Source: Streptomyces platensis
Lineage (GTDB): Bacteria; Actinomycetota; Actinomycetes; Streptomycetales; Streptomycetaceae
Direction of reading: 5' to 3'
Length of the DNA: 64,000 nt
Assembly (NCBI RefSeq): GCF_008704855.1
Contig: NZ_CP023691.1
Span: forward strand, 124,001 to 188,000
The notes beneath the pieces are model-generated. The model saw only the letters and a list, made by a program, of their open reading frames with translations. It had not been told where the DNA came from and searched no databases. Of this stretch, positions 7,250 to 15,700 are shown piece by piece. Numbering within the stretch: position 1 is the stretch's first letter; each line of letters opens with the position of its first letter. Both the position numbers and the translations under genes were made by a program.

Positions 7250-9601
7250 CTAGAGCAGATCCGTGGCCGAGTCCGCGAGCCGGCGTCGTGCCGCGCGGGC
7301 GGCGGGGAGGACCGCGGCCGTCGCGGCGATGAGCTCGGCGACGACGATGACCAGCAGCAGGATGCCCGGAGCGGGGCACTGGGCGATACCGGCCCCCCAG
7401 CCGCTGGCGCGGCCCTGGAGGTTGATCAGCCACTGGGAGGCGAGGACGCCCAGGGTCGTGCCGGCCAGCGCGGCGGCCAGCGTGATGAAGGCGGTGGCCG
7501 AGACGATGACGGCGGTGATCTGACGTGGCGTGAGGCCGACGGCCCGGAGGGCGAGCAGGTCGCGGCTGCGGTCACGGACACCGGCGCCGACCGTCGTCGC
7601 CAGTTCCACCAGCCCGATGAGGGTCAGTACGGCGATCAGCCCGACGCTGACGGCGCGGACCGCGGACAATTGGTCGGCGGGGTTGGGGGTCTCGCGTACC
7701 TCAAGACGGCCGGCCGACGCCTTGGACAGGGCCTCCCGCGCGGAGTCCGGGTCGGCGCCGGGGCGCAGGACCAACTGGTAGAAATCCGGGCGAGGTGGGG
7801 CGTCGGCCCGGGGCGCCGCGTCGTCGCTGTCGCCTTCGCGCAGTGTGTCCAGGGTGGTGGAGACGACCCGGCCGCCGTCGGTGGTCTCGATGCTGCGGCC
7901 CACGATATGGAGGACGTGCGGGCGGCCGGCGACGGTCATCCGGACCCAGTCGCCGACCCGCGCGTCCAGGAGATCGAGCAGGCCCTGTCCGGCGACCGCT
8001 TCGTCGGGACCGTGGGCGGCGCGTCCTTCCACCACGGCGCCGGGGTACGGCCGGGCGTCGGTGCCGAGCCCGCGCAGGGTGATGGTCCCGGTCTGGCCCG
8101 GTACGAGTGCCTGGACCTCGGCGCCCGGGTAGGCGGTCATCTCCCGCTGGGAGTCGAGGAGTTGGCGTAGTTCCCGGTCGCCCAGGGTGTCGGAGCGGGC
8201 GGTGAGGGCCGCGGGCAGCCCGACGTTCTCGGGGTGCGAGGTGAAGCGGTCCAGGGTGGTCCAGGCGCCGAGCGCGATGGTGATCAGCAGCAGCGGGACG
8301 GCAAGCCGTGCGACGGCCGCCGAGGAGCGCAGCGGACGGTGGAAGGCACCCCGCCAGCCGAGGACCAGCGCCGGCGGGACCCTGAGGCCAAGGGCCCGGC
8401 GGGTGAGCGCGGAGGCCCGGCCACCGGCGGCCGTGGCGGCGCGGGCGACGGGCACCGGCGGTACCCGCCCGGCCCGCCACGCCGCCAGGCAGGTCGCCGC
8501 GCCGATGAAGGCCACCACACCGCCGGAGATCACCAACGTCAGCCAGGCGTGCCCCGGAAGCTGCCGCCACAGGGCCATCGCCTCCCCGATCCGCCCGGGG
8601 ACCAGCGTGCCGACCACCTGCGTGAGCAGCGCCCCGAGCGCGACGCCGAGCAGCGCCAGGCCGAGGTGGAGGGCGACGAACATCCGGACCACCTGGCCGG
8701 GCGTGAAGCCGATGGCCTTGAGGATGGAGATGTCCCGCAGATGTCCGCGGATCCTGGTGCTGATGGCGCCGCCCACCGCCAGGGCGGCGGCGAGCAGCGC
8801 GCCGAGTCCGAACAGTCCGAGCAGCCGCCCGAGCAGCTGGTTGTCGCCTTCGGCCGCGGCCTTGGCCTGCCGCCAGGTGGAGACATCGGTGATCTGGTCG
8901 GCGCCGAGCCGGGTGACCGCCCGCTGGACGACATAGTCGGTGTCCGCGGCGTCGCCGAGCTGGAGGCCGATGGTGCGTCCGCGCTGGTCGCGGCCGGCGT
9001 CGGAGGCGTCGAGGGTGGACGGGAGCACCCAGGCCACGCCCGGCGTCTCGCCCGCGCGGAAGGTGACCTCGGCGGTGTCCGCGACGCCCACCACGCGCAG
9101 ATGTGCGGCGAAGCCGCTCAGCACGATGGTGTCGCCCGGTTTGGCCCACATGGCGCGGGCCACCGAACTCTCCAGGACGATGCCCTTGGTGGCGGCCGCG
9201 TCAGTGCCCGCGTCGGTGTTCGCGTCCAGCCAGCGGCCGGCGACGATCTGGGGTGCGGCGGTGGCGGGGCGCTTCGCCGCGCCGCGCAGTTCCAGGGTCG
9301 CCCGGGTGTCGCCGGGCTGGAGGCTCGCGGTGGTGCGGACCGTACGGAAGGGCCCGGAGGTGGCCCGTACCTCGTCCAGGCCGGCGAGCGATCCGGCGGG
9401 GGCGCCGCCCTGGGTGTGGATCCAGACGTGGGCGCCGGAGGACTGGGTGAAGGCCCGCTGCCAGGGGTCGGCCGCATAGGCGAACAGCGCGGTGGCCAGC
9501 AGCAGCGAGATGGTGATCCCGGCGGTGGCCAGCGCGGTGAGCACCGCCGCGGGGCGGTGTGCCGTCAGATGCGCCTGTGTCCAGCGCGCCGCTGCTCGCA
9601 C
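7250..9601 (-). CDS. FtsX-like ABC transporter permease
   Basis: A 783-residue permease with the duplicated FtsX/MacB layout: N-terminal helix (about 19-44), a large extracytoplasmic domain (about 45-245), three helices (about 255-375), a further helix near 430, a second external domain, and three C-terminal helices (about 655-775). Such permeases work with LolD/MacB-type ATPases to move or act on lipids, lipoproteins or peptides at the membrane, often for antimicrobial defence. The GTG start at 9601 lies 3 bases after the ATPase stop, so the two are translationally linked. The PadR gene ahead probably controls the unit. The substrate is unknown. Confidence 0.9.
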   Translation of the reverse strand: MRAAARWTQAHLTAHRPAAVLTALATAGITISLLLATALFAYAADPWQRAFTQSSGAHVWIHTQGGAPAGSLAGLDEVRATSGPFRTVRTTASLQPGDTRATLELRGAAKRPATAAPQIVAGRWLDANTDAGTDAAATKGIVLESSVARAMWAKPGDTIVLSGFAAHLRVVGVADTAEVTFRAGETPGVAWVLPSTLDASDAGRDQRGRTIGLQLGDAADTDYVVQRAVTRLGADQITDVSTWRQAKAAAEGDNQLLGRLLGLFGLGALLAAALAVGGAISTRIRGHLRDISILKAIGFTPGQVVRMFVALHLGLALLGVALGALLTQVVGTLVPGRIGEAMALWRQLPGHAWLTLVISGGVVAFIGAATCLAAWRAGRVPPVPVARAATAAGGRASALTRRALGLRVPPALVLGWRGAFHRPLRSSAAVARLAVPLLLITIALGAWTTLDRFTSHPENVGLPAALTARSDTLGDRELRQLLDSQREMTAYPGAEVQALVPGQTGTITLRGLGTDARPYPGAVVEGRAAHGPDEAVAGQGLLDLLDARVGDWVRMTVAGRPHVLHIVGRSIETTDGGRVVSTTLDTLREGDSDDAAPRADAPPRPDFYQLVLRPGADPDSAREALSKASAGRLEVRETPNPADQLSAVRAVSVGLIAVLTLIGLVELATTVGAGVRDRSRDLLALRAVGLTPRQITAVIVSATAFITLAAALAGTTLGVLASQWLINLQGRASGWGAGIAQCPAPGILLLVIVVAELIAATAAVLPAARAARRRLADSATDLL

Positions 9602-9604
9602 GGG

Positions 9605-10366
9605 TCAGCCCTTGAGCTTGAGTACGTCGGCCACACCGGCCGCGGGGCGCTTCGGGGCGTCGCCGAGGTGTGCGTCGTCGACGACCTGGCCGTCGAAGAA
9701 GCTGATCACCCGGTCCGCGGCGCTGGCCATCCTGGCGTCATGGGTGACCAGCAGGATCGTCTGGCCGCGCTGGTGGAAGCGGGCGAGCAGCCGCAGCACC
9801 TCCTTGGTGCCCTTGCTGTCGAGGCTGCCGGCGGGTTCGTCGGCGAGCAGCAGGCTGGGGGTGTTGACCAGGGCGCGGGCCAGGGCGACGCGCTGCTGTT
9901 CGCCGCCGGACAGCTCGCCCGGAGTGCTGTTCTCCTTGCCGGTCAGACCCAGCTCGTCGAGCAGCTCTGCGCGATCGGTGCGGGCCTGCCGCGGGGAGCG
10001 CCCGGCCAGCAGGGCGGGGAGCTCGACGTTGTCGGCGACGGTGAGGTTGGAGACGAGGTTGAAGAACTGGAAGACGACGCCGATGTGGTTGCGGCGCAGC
10101 ATCGCCCAGCGTGCCTCGCTGTAGGCGTCGACCTGGCGGCCGTCGAGCCAGAGGGAGCCGCTGTCGGGGCGGTCGAGGCCGCCGAGGAGATGCAGCAGGG
10201 TGGATTTGCCGGCTCCCGAGGGGCCGGTGAGGGCGACGAACTCTCCGCGTTCGATGCTGAGGTCGACGCCACGTACCGCGTGGACCGGGGCAGCGCCTTC
10301 CGGCCGGTGGGTCTTCACCAGGCCGGCTGCCCGGACTATCGGGCCGGACGGCTCGTCCCGGTTCAT
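9605..10366 (-). CDS. ABC transporter ATP-binding protein (MacB/LolD type)
   Basis: A 253-residue nucleotide-binding subunit. Walker A GPSGAGKST is at 48-56, the Q-loop in VVFQFFNLVSNLT near 97, the signature LSGGEQQRVALARAL near 152, Walker B LLLADEPAG with the catalytic Glu, and the switch His in LLVTHD. The family's extended FNL sequence after the Q-loop is typical of FtsX partners. The ATG overlaps the PadR stop by four bases (ATGA), so regulator, ATPase and permease form one operon. Confidence 0.93.
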   Translation of the reverse strand: MNRDEPSGPIVRAAGLVKTHRPEGAAPVHAVRGVDLSIERGEFVALTGPSGAGKSTLLHLLGGLDRPDSGSLWLDGRQVDAYSEARWAMLRRNHIGVVFQFFNLVSNLTVADNVELPALLAGRSPRQARTDRAELLDELGLTGKENSTPGELSGGEQQRVALARALVNTPSLLLADEPAGSLDSKGTKEVLRLLARFHQRGQTILLVTHDARMASAADRVISFFDGQVVDDAHLGDAPKRPAAGVADVLKLKG

Positions 10367-10869
10367 TCCAACTCCTCTTGACAGCGCTCCAGCCAGTCCA
10401 GATCCGCCTGGAGATGCAGCATCGCGCCCTCTATCAGCAGCTGTGCCACCCGGTTCTCCCGGTCCTCACCCGCCGCGAGTTTCGACAGGTCACGCATGGT
10501 GTTGAGGTAGTGGCGGCGTTGCTTGTTGATCAGGGCGATCTGGTCTGCGGTCCCGGTGTGGGGGGCCAGGGCGAGCTTCATGAAGAATTCGTCCCGGACC
10601 CGTGGTTCGGCAGTCGGTTCCTCGAACCAGGCGTCCACCGTCTCGCGGCCCGCCGCGGTGATCCGGTAGATGCGCTTGTTCGGGCGGTCCGACTGCTCGA
10701 CGTCCTCTCCCTCGATCAGGCCCGCCTTCTCCAGCCTGCCCAGGGTGACGTAGATCTGGCCGACGTTCGGCTGAGGGTATGCGGCGCCCAGGAGGTTCTC
10801 AAGGCCCTGTTTGAGTTCGTAACCGTGCGCGGGGCCGCTGACCAACAACGCCAGGAGTGGCAGCCGCAC
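10363..10869 (-). CDS. PadR family transcriptional regulator
   Basis: A 168-residue PadR repressor. The N-terminal winged helix begins LLALLVSGPAHGYELKQ and ends with the wing RPNKRIYRITAAGRETVDAWF (about 62-82); the C-terminal half is the helical dimerisation part (Vir_act_alpha_C). The gene is first in the PadR/ATPase/permease operon, an arrangement in which PadR proteins commonly repress their own transporter until an inducing compound is bound. The GTG start follows GGGAG. An 8-bp inverted repeat at 10973-10993 lies upstream and may be its operator. Confidence 0.9.
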   Translation of the reverse strand: MRLPLLALLVSGPAHGYELKQGLENLLGAAYPQPNVGQIYVTLGRLEKAGLIEGEDVEQSDRPNKRIYRITAAGRETVDAWFEEPTAEPRVRDEFFMKLALAPHTGTADQIALINKQRRHYLNTMRDLSKLAAGEDRENRVAQLLIEGAMLHLQADLDWLERCQEELE

Positions 10870-10972
10870 GCTCTCCCTCTCCCTCCCCGCGCCGGGGCGC
10901 TCTTTCGGACCGCCCTAGTTGCCGGTCATCTGACCCCATACGGCTGTGAGCCGGGTCGCTGTCACATCTTCC

Positions 10973-10993
10973 TGCGGGATCTAGTATCCCGCA
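10973..10993. promoter_or_regulatory. Candidate operator between PadR and SBP genes
   Basis: TGCGGGAT and ATCCCGCA form a perfect 8-bp inverted repeat around CTAGT. It lies in the divergent region 104 bases upstream of the PadR start and 72 bases upstream of the solute-binding protein start, so it could serve either gene. It does not look like the ATGT-N8-ACAT type known for some PadR proteins. Confidence 0.5.
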
Positions 10994-11064
10994 TGGCTAA
11001 CAGGTATACATGGGGCGGGCTGTCGGTCCAGTGTCCCGTCGACGCCTGGTTCAAGGAGGAGCCC

Positions 11065-12336
11065 ATGCGGTGGAAGCGTGCCGCAAGCCGGGCTCTGCTG
11101 GTCTGCGCGCTGCTGTTCGCGGGCAATGCGGGCGCCCGGGCCGGGGAGCCGGCGGGCGGTTCGGACGGGCGGGGCCCGATCACTCTGGTGACGGGCGGAG
11201 ACCTCACGGGCTATCTGCGGGGTGTCCTCGACGGGTGGAACGACCGGCATCCGCGCGAGAAGGTGACCCTGGTCGAGCTGCCGGACGCGGCCGACGAGGT
11301 GCGGGCGCAGATGGTCACCGAGCTGCGTGCGCACAGCGACCGCTTCGATGTGCTGAACATCGATGTGGCGTGGACGTCGGAGTTCGCGGCCGCGGGCTGG
11401 ATCAAGCCCGTGGACGGTGCGCAGTTCCCGCTGAAGCGCTTCCTTCCTCCCGTGGTGGACACCGCCACCTTCCGGGGGCGGCTCTACGCGGTCCCCTATG
11501 TGACCAATGCCGGGCTGCTCTACTACCGCAAGGACGTGCTCGCGCGGGAGGGTGCGCGGCCGCCGCGCACCTGGGCCGAGTTGGCGCGGCTGGCGAAGAC
11601 GGTCGCGCCCAAGTACGGGCTCGATGGTTACGCGGGCCAGTTCCTGCCGTACGAGGGGCTGACCGCCAATGTCGTCGAGGCCGTTCAGTCGGCCGGCGGC
11701 ACGGTGCTCGCGGGCGAGGGCTCACGGGTGACCGTGGACTCCCCCGCGGCCCGGCGCGGGCTGTCGTTTCTGCTCGACGGGGTGCGCGAGGGCTGGATCC
11801 CGCGGCGGGCCCTGACGTACAAGGAAGAGGAGTCCCGCAAGGACTTCCAGGAGGGCCGGCTGCTGTTCCTGCGGAACTGGCCGTATGCGTACGCGCTGGC
11901 CAATGCCCGGCCTTCCGAGGTGGCGGGGAAGGTCGGTGCGGTGCCGCTGCCGGGTCCCGACGGGCCGGGCTCCAGCGCGCTGGGCGGCTCCAATCTGGCG
12001 GTCAACACCCAGTCGCGGCACCAGAAGACGGCCACCGAGCTGATCTCCTATCTGACGACCGAGTCGGTCCAGCGCCGGGTGCTGACCAAGGGCGCGCTGC
12101 CACCGGTCTGGGCCGATCTGTACCGGGACCCGGAGCTGGTGCGGCGATTCCCGTACCTTCCGACGCTCCAACGGGCCGTGCTGGCGGCCAAGCCGCGGAT
12201 CAAGAGCCCGCAGTACGACCAGGTGAGCCTGGCGGTGCAGGCGGTCATGCATGACGCGCTGCTCCACCGTCGGAGCACGGATGCCACCGTCGCGCGGCTG
12301 AAGCGCGAGCTGACGGCCCTCGTCGGCCGCGGCTGA
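11065..12336 (+). CDS. Extracellular sugar-type solute-binding protein
   Basis: A 423-residue type 1 solute-binding protein (SBP_bac_1), similar in build to maltose/trehalose-binding proteins. A Sec signal spans about 5-27 and ends AGARA; there is no clear lipobox. FDVLNIDVAWTSEFAAAGWI, YAVPYVTNAGLLYYRKDVL and the C-terminal EL..YLTTESVQRR helix are family landmarks. AAGGAGGA is 4 bases before the ATG. No permease or ATPase follows directly; the next operon has its own binding protein, so this one may be an orphan or share those permeases. The sugar bound is not predictable. Confidence 0.85.
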   Translation: MRWKRAASRALLVCALLFAGNAGARAGEPAGGSDGRGPITLVTGGDLTGYLRGVLDGWNDRHPREKVTLVELPDAADEVRAQMVTELRAHSDRFDVLNIDVAWTSEFAAAGWIKPVDGAQFPLKRFLPPVVDTATFRGRLYAVPYVTNAGLLYYRKDVLAREGARPPRTWAELARLAKTVAPKYGLDGYAGQFLPYEGLTANVVEAVQSAGGTVLAGEGSRVTVDSPAARRGLSFLLDGVREGWIPRRALTYKEEESRKDFQEGRLLFLRNWPYAYALANARPSEVAGKVGAVPLPGPDGPGSSALGGSNLAVNTQSRHQKTATELISYLTTESVQRRVLTKGALPPVWADLYRDPELVRRFPYLPTLQRAVLAAKPRIKSPQYDQVSLAVQAVMHDALLHRRSTDATVARLKRELTALVGRG

Positions 12337-12375
12337 CCTCGGAGCCTCTCCGCACCTCCCCCCCTGCTCTACTTA

Positions 12376-12486
12376 CTTGTTAAGTACAGGCTGGATAGAC
12401 AATTCCCCGCAATTTCGGGCATCTCACAGCGACTTTCGACCATTTCGTTGACACCGAAAAGACATGCCTACTTAACATGCATGCAT
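12376..12486. promoter_or_regulatory. Inverted 11-mers and palindrome before the GH13 gene
   Basis: CTTGTTAAGTA (12376-12386) is the reverse complement of TACTTAACATG (12469-12479) at 10 of 11 positions, and ATGCATGCAT (12477-12486) is a 10-bp palindrome overlapping the second copy. A TTGACA near 12449 could be a -35 box. These AT-rich elements stand directly upstream of the sugar operon and are good repressor-site candidates, but no regulator gene is nearby. Confidence 0.5.
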
Positions 12487-12538
12487 AACAGCGATTGCAG
12501 CCGCACGGCATGCCCAGGCAAGAACGGGATCACGGCAG

Positions 12539-14278
12539 ATGCTCATAGCCACGGCAGGGAACGGTTCCTCCACCGACCCCGCGCCCTCCCCCTCCCTCCC
12601 CGGTCCGGCCACCGGGGCCGCGTCCCGGAACCCGGCACAGCGCTGGTGGCGCGATGCGGTGATCTACCAGGTCTACGTCCGCAGCTTCCTCGACAGCACC
12701 GGCGACGGCATCGGCGATCTGGCCGGTGTGCGGACGGGGTTGCCGTATCTCAAGAAGCTCGGGGTGGACGGCATCTGGCTCAGCCCCTTCTACCCCTCCC
12801 CCCAGCACGACCACGGCTACGACGTCGCGGACTACCGCGAGGTCGACCCCGTGTACGGCGATCTCGCCGAGTTCGACCGCCTGGTGGCCGATGCCCACCG
12901 GCTGGGCCTGAAGGTGCTCCTGGACATCGTCCCCAACCACTGCTCCAGCGAGCACCCGTGGTTCCGCGCCGCCCTGGCGGACGGACCGGACAGCGCGGCA
13001 CGGTCGCTCTTCCACTTCGCCGATGGGCGCGGGGAGCACGGTGAGCTGCCGCCCAACAACTGGCGGGCGATGTTCGGTGGCCCCGCCTGGTCCCGGGTCG
13101 AGGAGACGGAGGGCGGTGCGGGCCAGTGGTACCTGCACATGTTCACGCCCGAGCAGCCCGATCTGAACTGGCGCAACCCCGCCGTGCGCGCCGACTTCGA
13201 CAGCGTGCTGCGCTTCTGGCTGGACCGCGGGGTCGACGGCTTCCGCATCGACGTGGCCGCCGGGCTGTTCAAGCACCCCGAACTGCCCGACTCCCCCGAC
13301 CCGGCGGCCGACGAGCGGACCCGCGACTCGGTCAACCCGTTGGCCTGGAACCAGCCCGAGGTGCACCAGGTGTGGCGCGAGTGGCGCGCACTGTGCGAGG
13401 AGTACACGGCGCACGACGGCCGCGACCGGCTGCTGGTCGGCGAGGTCTCCGTGCGCACGCCGAGCGAGCAGGCCGCCTACGTGAGGCCCGACGAGCTGCA
13501 CCAGGCGTTCTTCTTCCATCTGCTGACCGCCCGCTGGGACGTCGACACCTTCCGCAAGGTCATCTCCGAGGCGCTCACCGATATCGCGGGCACCGGCTCC
13601 ACGGTCACCTGGGTGCTCAACAACCACGACCAGGTCCGGACCGTCACCCGGTACGCGGCCGAGCCCGGGGGCGCCGGCCCGGCCGAGTCCGCGGGCGGGC
13701 TGGGACCGGCGCGGGCCCGTGCCGCCGCGCTGCTGATGCTGGCGCTGCCCGGCGCGGCGTACATCTACCAGGGCGAGGAACTGGGCCTGCCGGAGGTCGT
13801 CGACCTGCCCGACGAGGTCCTCACCGACCCGATCTTCCACCGTACGGGCAGCCGCGAGAAGATCCGCGACGGCTGCCGGGTGCCGCTGCCCTGGTCCGGG
13901 CATGCCTCGCCGTTCGGCTTCACCAGCGGTACCGACGCGGCCCGGCCCTGGCTGCCGCAGCCCGAGTGGTTCGCCGAGCACGCGACGGACCGGGCACTGG
14001 CCGACACCCGCTCCTTCTGGCACCTGTACCGCGAGGGGCTGGCGCTGCGCCGCAGCCTTCCGCAGCTCGGCGAGGGCACCCTGCGCTGGCTGGACTCCCC
14101 GCCCCAGGTCCTGGCGTTCGTCCGGGGCGACGGCCTGGTCTGCGCCGTCAACTTCGGCACCGAGCCGGTGCCGGCTCCCGTACCGGGCCTCCCCCTGCTG
14201 GCGAGCGGCGACTGCCCCGCGGGAACGCTCCCCGGCTCCACCGCCGCCTGGTGGATGGGCACCCCCGAATCCCGATAG
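12539..14278 (+). CDS. GH13 alpha-glucosidase
   Basis: A 579-residue intracellular glycoside hydrolase of family 13, of the alpha-glucosidase or oligo-1,6-glucosidase branch. Conserved regions: DIVPNH at 129-134, GFRIDVA with Arg236 and nucleophile Asp238, GEV with acid/base Glu302, and NNHD with Asp364. A Ca-site-like DGIGD occurs at 56-60. There is no signal peptide; about 35 Pro/Ser-rich residues precede the domain. It would split alpha-glucosides imported by the transporter genes that follow (68 bases to the next ATG). The start site has only a weak GGGA. Streptomyces agl operons hold the same set of functions. Confidence 0.9.
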   Translation: MLIATAGNGSSTDPAPSPSLPGPATGAASRNPAQRWWRDAVIYQVYVRSFLDSTGDGIGDLAGVRTGLPYLKKLGVDGIWLSPFYPSPQHDHGYDVADYREVDPVYGDLAEFDRLVADAHRLGLKVLLDIVPNHCSSEHPWFRAALADGPDSAARSLFHFADGRGEHGELPPNNWRAMFGGPAWSRVEETEGGAGQWYLHMFTPEQPDLNWRNPAVRADFDSVLRFWLDRGVDGFRIDVAAGLFKHPELPDSPDPAADERTRDSVNPLAWNQPEVHQVWREWRALCEEYTAHDGRDRLLVGEVSVRTPSEQAAYVRPDELHQAFFFHLLTARWDVDTFRKVISEALTDIAGTGSTVTWVLNNHDQVRTVTRYAAEPGGAGPAESAGGLGPARARAAALLMLALPGAAYIYQGEELGLPEVVDLPDEVLTDPIFHRTGSREKIRDGCRVPLPWSGHASPFGFTSGTDAARPWLPQPEWFAEHATDRALADTRSFWHLYREGLALRRSLPQLGEGTLRWLDSPPQVLAFVRGDGLVCAVNFGTEPVPAPVPGLPLLASGDCPAGTLPGSTAAWWMGTPESR

Positions 14279-14346
14279 CCCCCCCGACAGCCCGACCTCC
14301 GCACGCCTCCCCACTCTTCCGCAGTTCTCCCGAAGGGAATTCCACG

Positions 14347-15681
14347 ATGAGACGACCCGCAGTACGACACACCCGAGCCGCCCTGTCCGGCGCGGCCGTG
14401 CTCGGCCTGGCGCTCTCCGCCACCGCCTGCGGCGGCGGGGCCTCCGCCGGGGGCGGCAAGCAGGAACTGAGCGGTGAGAACATCACCGTCGCCGGTGTCT
14501 GGACCGGTGTGGAACAGCAGAACTTCAAGAAGGTCCTGGACGCGTTCTCCGAGAAGACCGGCGCGAAGGTCACCTTCTCCTCCACCGGCGACAATGTCTC
14601 CACGGTGATCGGCAGCCAGGTCGAGGGCGGCAACGCCCCCGATGTGGTGATGGTGCCTCAGGTCGGTGTGCTCCAGCAGTTCGCCAAGAAGGGCTGGCTG
14701 GCTCCGCTCTCCTCAGAAGTCTCCGCCGAGGCCAAGAAGAACTTCGCGCAGGTGTGGAAGGACTACGGCACGGTCGACAAGACCTACTACGGCCTGTACT
14801 TCAAGGCCTCGCACAAGTCGACGGTCTGGTACAGCCCGGAGGCGTTCGCGCAGGCCGGGGTGAAGCCCGCGAAGACGTACCAGGAGCTGCTGAAGACCGG
14901 CCGTACGCTCTCCGACTCGGGTGTGCCGGGCTTCTCCGTCGCGGGCGAGGCCGGCTGGCCGCTCACCGACTGGTTCGAGAACATCTACCTCTCGCAGGCC
15001 GGGCAGGAGAACTACGACAAGCTCGCCGCCCACAAGATCCCGTGGACCGACCCCACCGTGGTCAAGGCGCTCACCACGCTGGGCAAGCTCTTCGGCGACA
15101 AGAACCTGGTGGCCGGCGGCGGTTCGGGCGCGCTGCGCACCGACTTCCCCGAGTCCGTCCAGCAGGTCTTCGGCCCGGAGCCGGGGGCGGCCATGGTCTA
15201 CGAGGGCGACTTCGTCAGCGCCCTGGTCACCGATGAGCTGCACAAGCAGGTCGGCAAGGACGCCAAGTTCTTCCCCTTCCCCGCGGTCGACAAGGGCAAG
15301 GCGCCGGTGGTCAGCGGCGGTGACGCCGCCGTGGTGCTCAAGGCCGGGAAGCACAAGAAGGCCGCCATGGAACTGGTGAAGTACCTGGCCACGCCGGAGG
15401 CGTCCGGTGTGTGGGCCAAGGCCGGCGGCTATATCTCGCCCAACAAGAAGGTGCCCGCGGGCGCTTACCACGACGAGGTCACCCGCAAGGCCGCCCAGTC
15501 GCTGACCGACGCCGGGAACTCCGTGCGCTTCGACATGTCCGACCAGGCCCCCGCGGCCTTCGGCGGCACCCAGGGCGCGGGCGAGTGGAAGCTGCTCCAG
15601 GACTTCCTGCGCGACCCCTCGGACCCCGAGGCCACGGCGCACAAGCTTGAGGCCGCAGCTGCCAAGGCGTACGGAAAGTAA
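14347..15681 (+). CDS. Lipoprotein alpha-glucoside-binding protein (AglE-like)
   Basis: A 444-residue solute-binding lipoprotein. The signal ends in the lipobox LSATAC, giving lipidated Cys28, followed by a Gly-rich linker and a SBP_bac_1 domain (about 42-440). Family landmarks include APDVVMVPQVGVLQQFAKKGWLAPL and the VYEGDFV segment. AAGGGAA lies 7 bases before the ATG. It sits between the glucosidase and the permeases and should deliver the sugar to them. The AglE similarity is by context and sequence feel; the ligand is inferred. Confidence 0.9.
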   Translation: MRRPAVRHTRAALSGAAVLGLALSATACGGGASAGGGKQELSGENITVAGVWTGVEQQNFKKVLDAFSEKTGAKVTFSSTGDNVSTVIGSQVEGGNAPDVVMVPQVGVLQQFAKKGWLAPLSSEVSAEAKKNFAQVWKDYGTVDKTYYGLYFKASHKSTVWYSPEAFAQAGVKPAKTYQELLKTGRTLSDSGVPGFSVAGEAGWPLTDWFENIYLSQAGQENYDKLAAHKIPWTDPTVVKALTTLGKLFGDKNLVAGGGSGALRTDFPESVQQVFGPEPGAAMVYEGDFVSALVTDELHKQVGKDAKFFPFPAVDKGKAPVVSGGDAAVVLKAGKHKKAAMELVKYLATPEASGVWAKAGGYISPNKKVPAGAYHDEVTRKAAQSLTDAGNSVRFDMSDQAPAAFGGTQGAGEWKLLQDFLRDPSDPEATAHKLEAAAAKAYGK

Positions 15682-15700
15682 GGACCGAGGGCCCGATCCC

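Noticed and set aside
8234..10381. Very long + strand open frame opposite the ABC transporter genes
   Set aside because: It is Gly/Arg/Glu-rich with no family similarity and mirrors the third-position GC bias of the real minus-strand permease and ATPase genes.
12530..14314. 594-codon minus-strand frame over the GH13 gene
   Set aside because: The + strand frame has every GH13 catalytic motif. The antisense frame is Gly/Val/Ala-rich filler.
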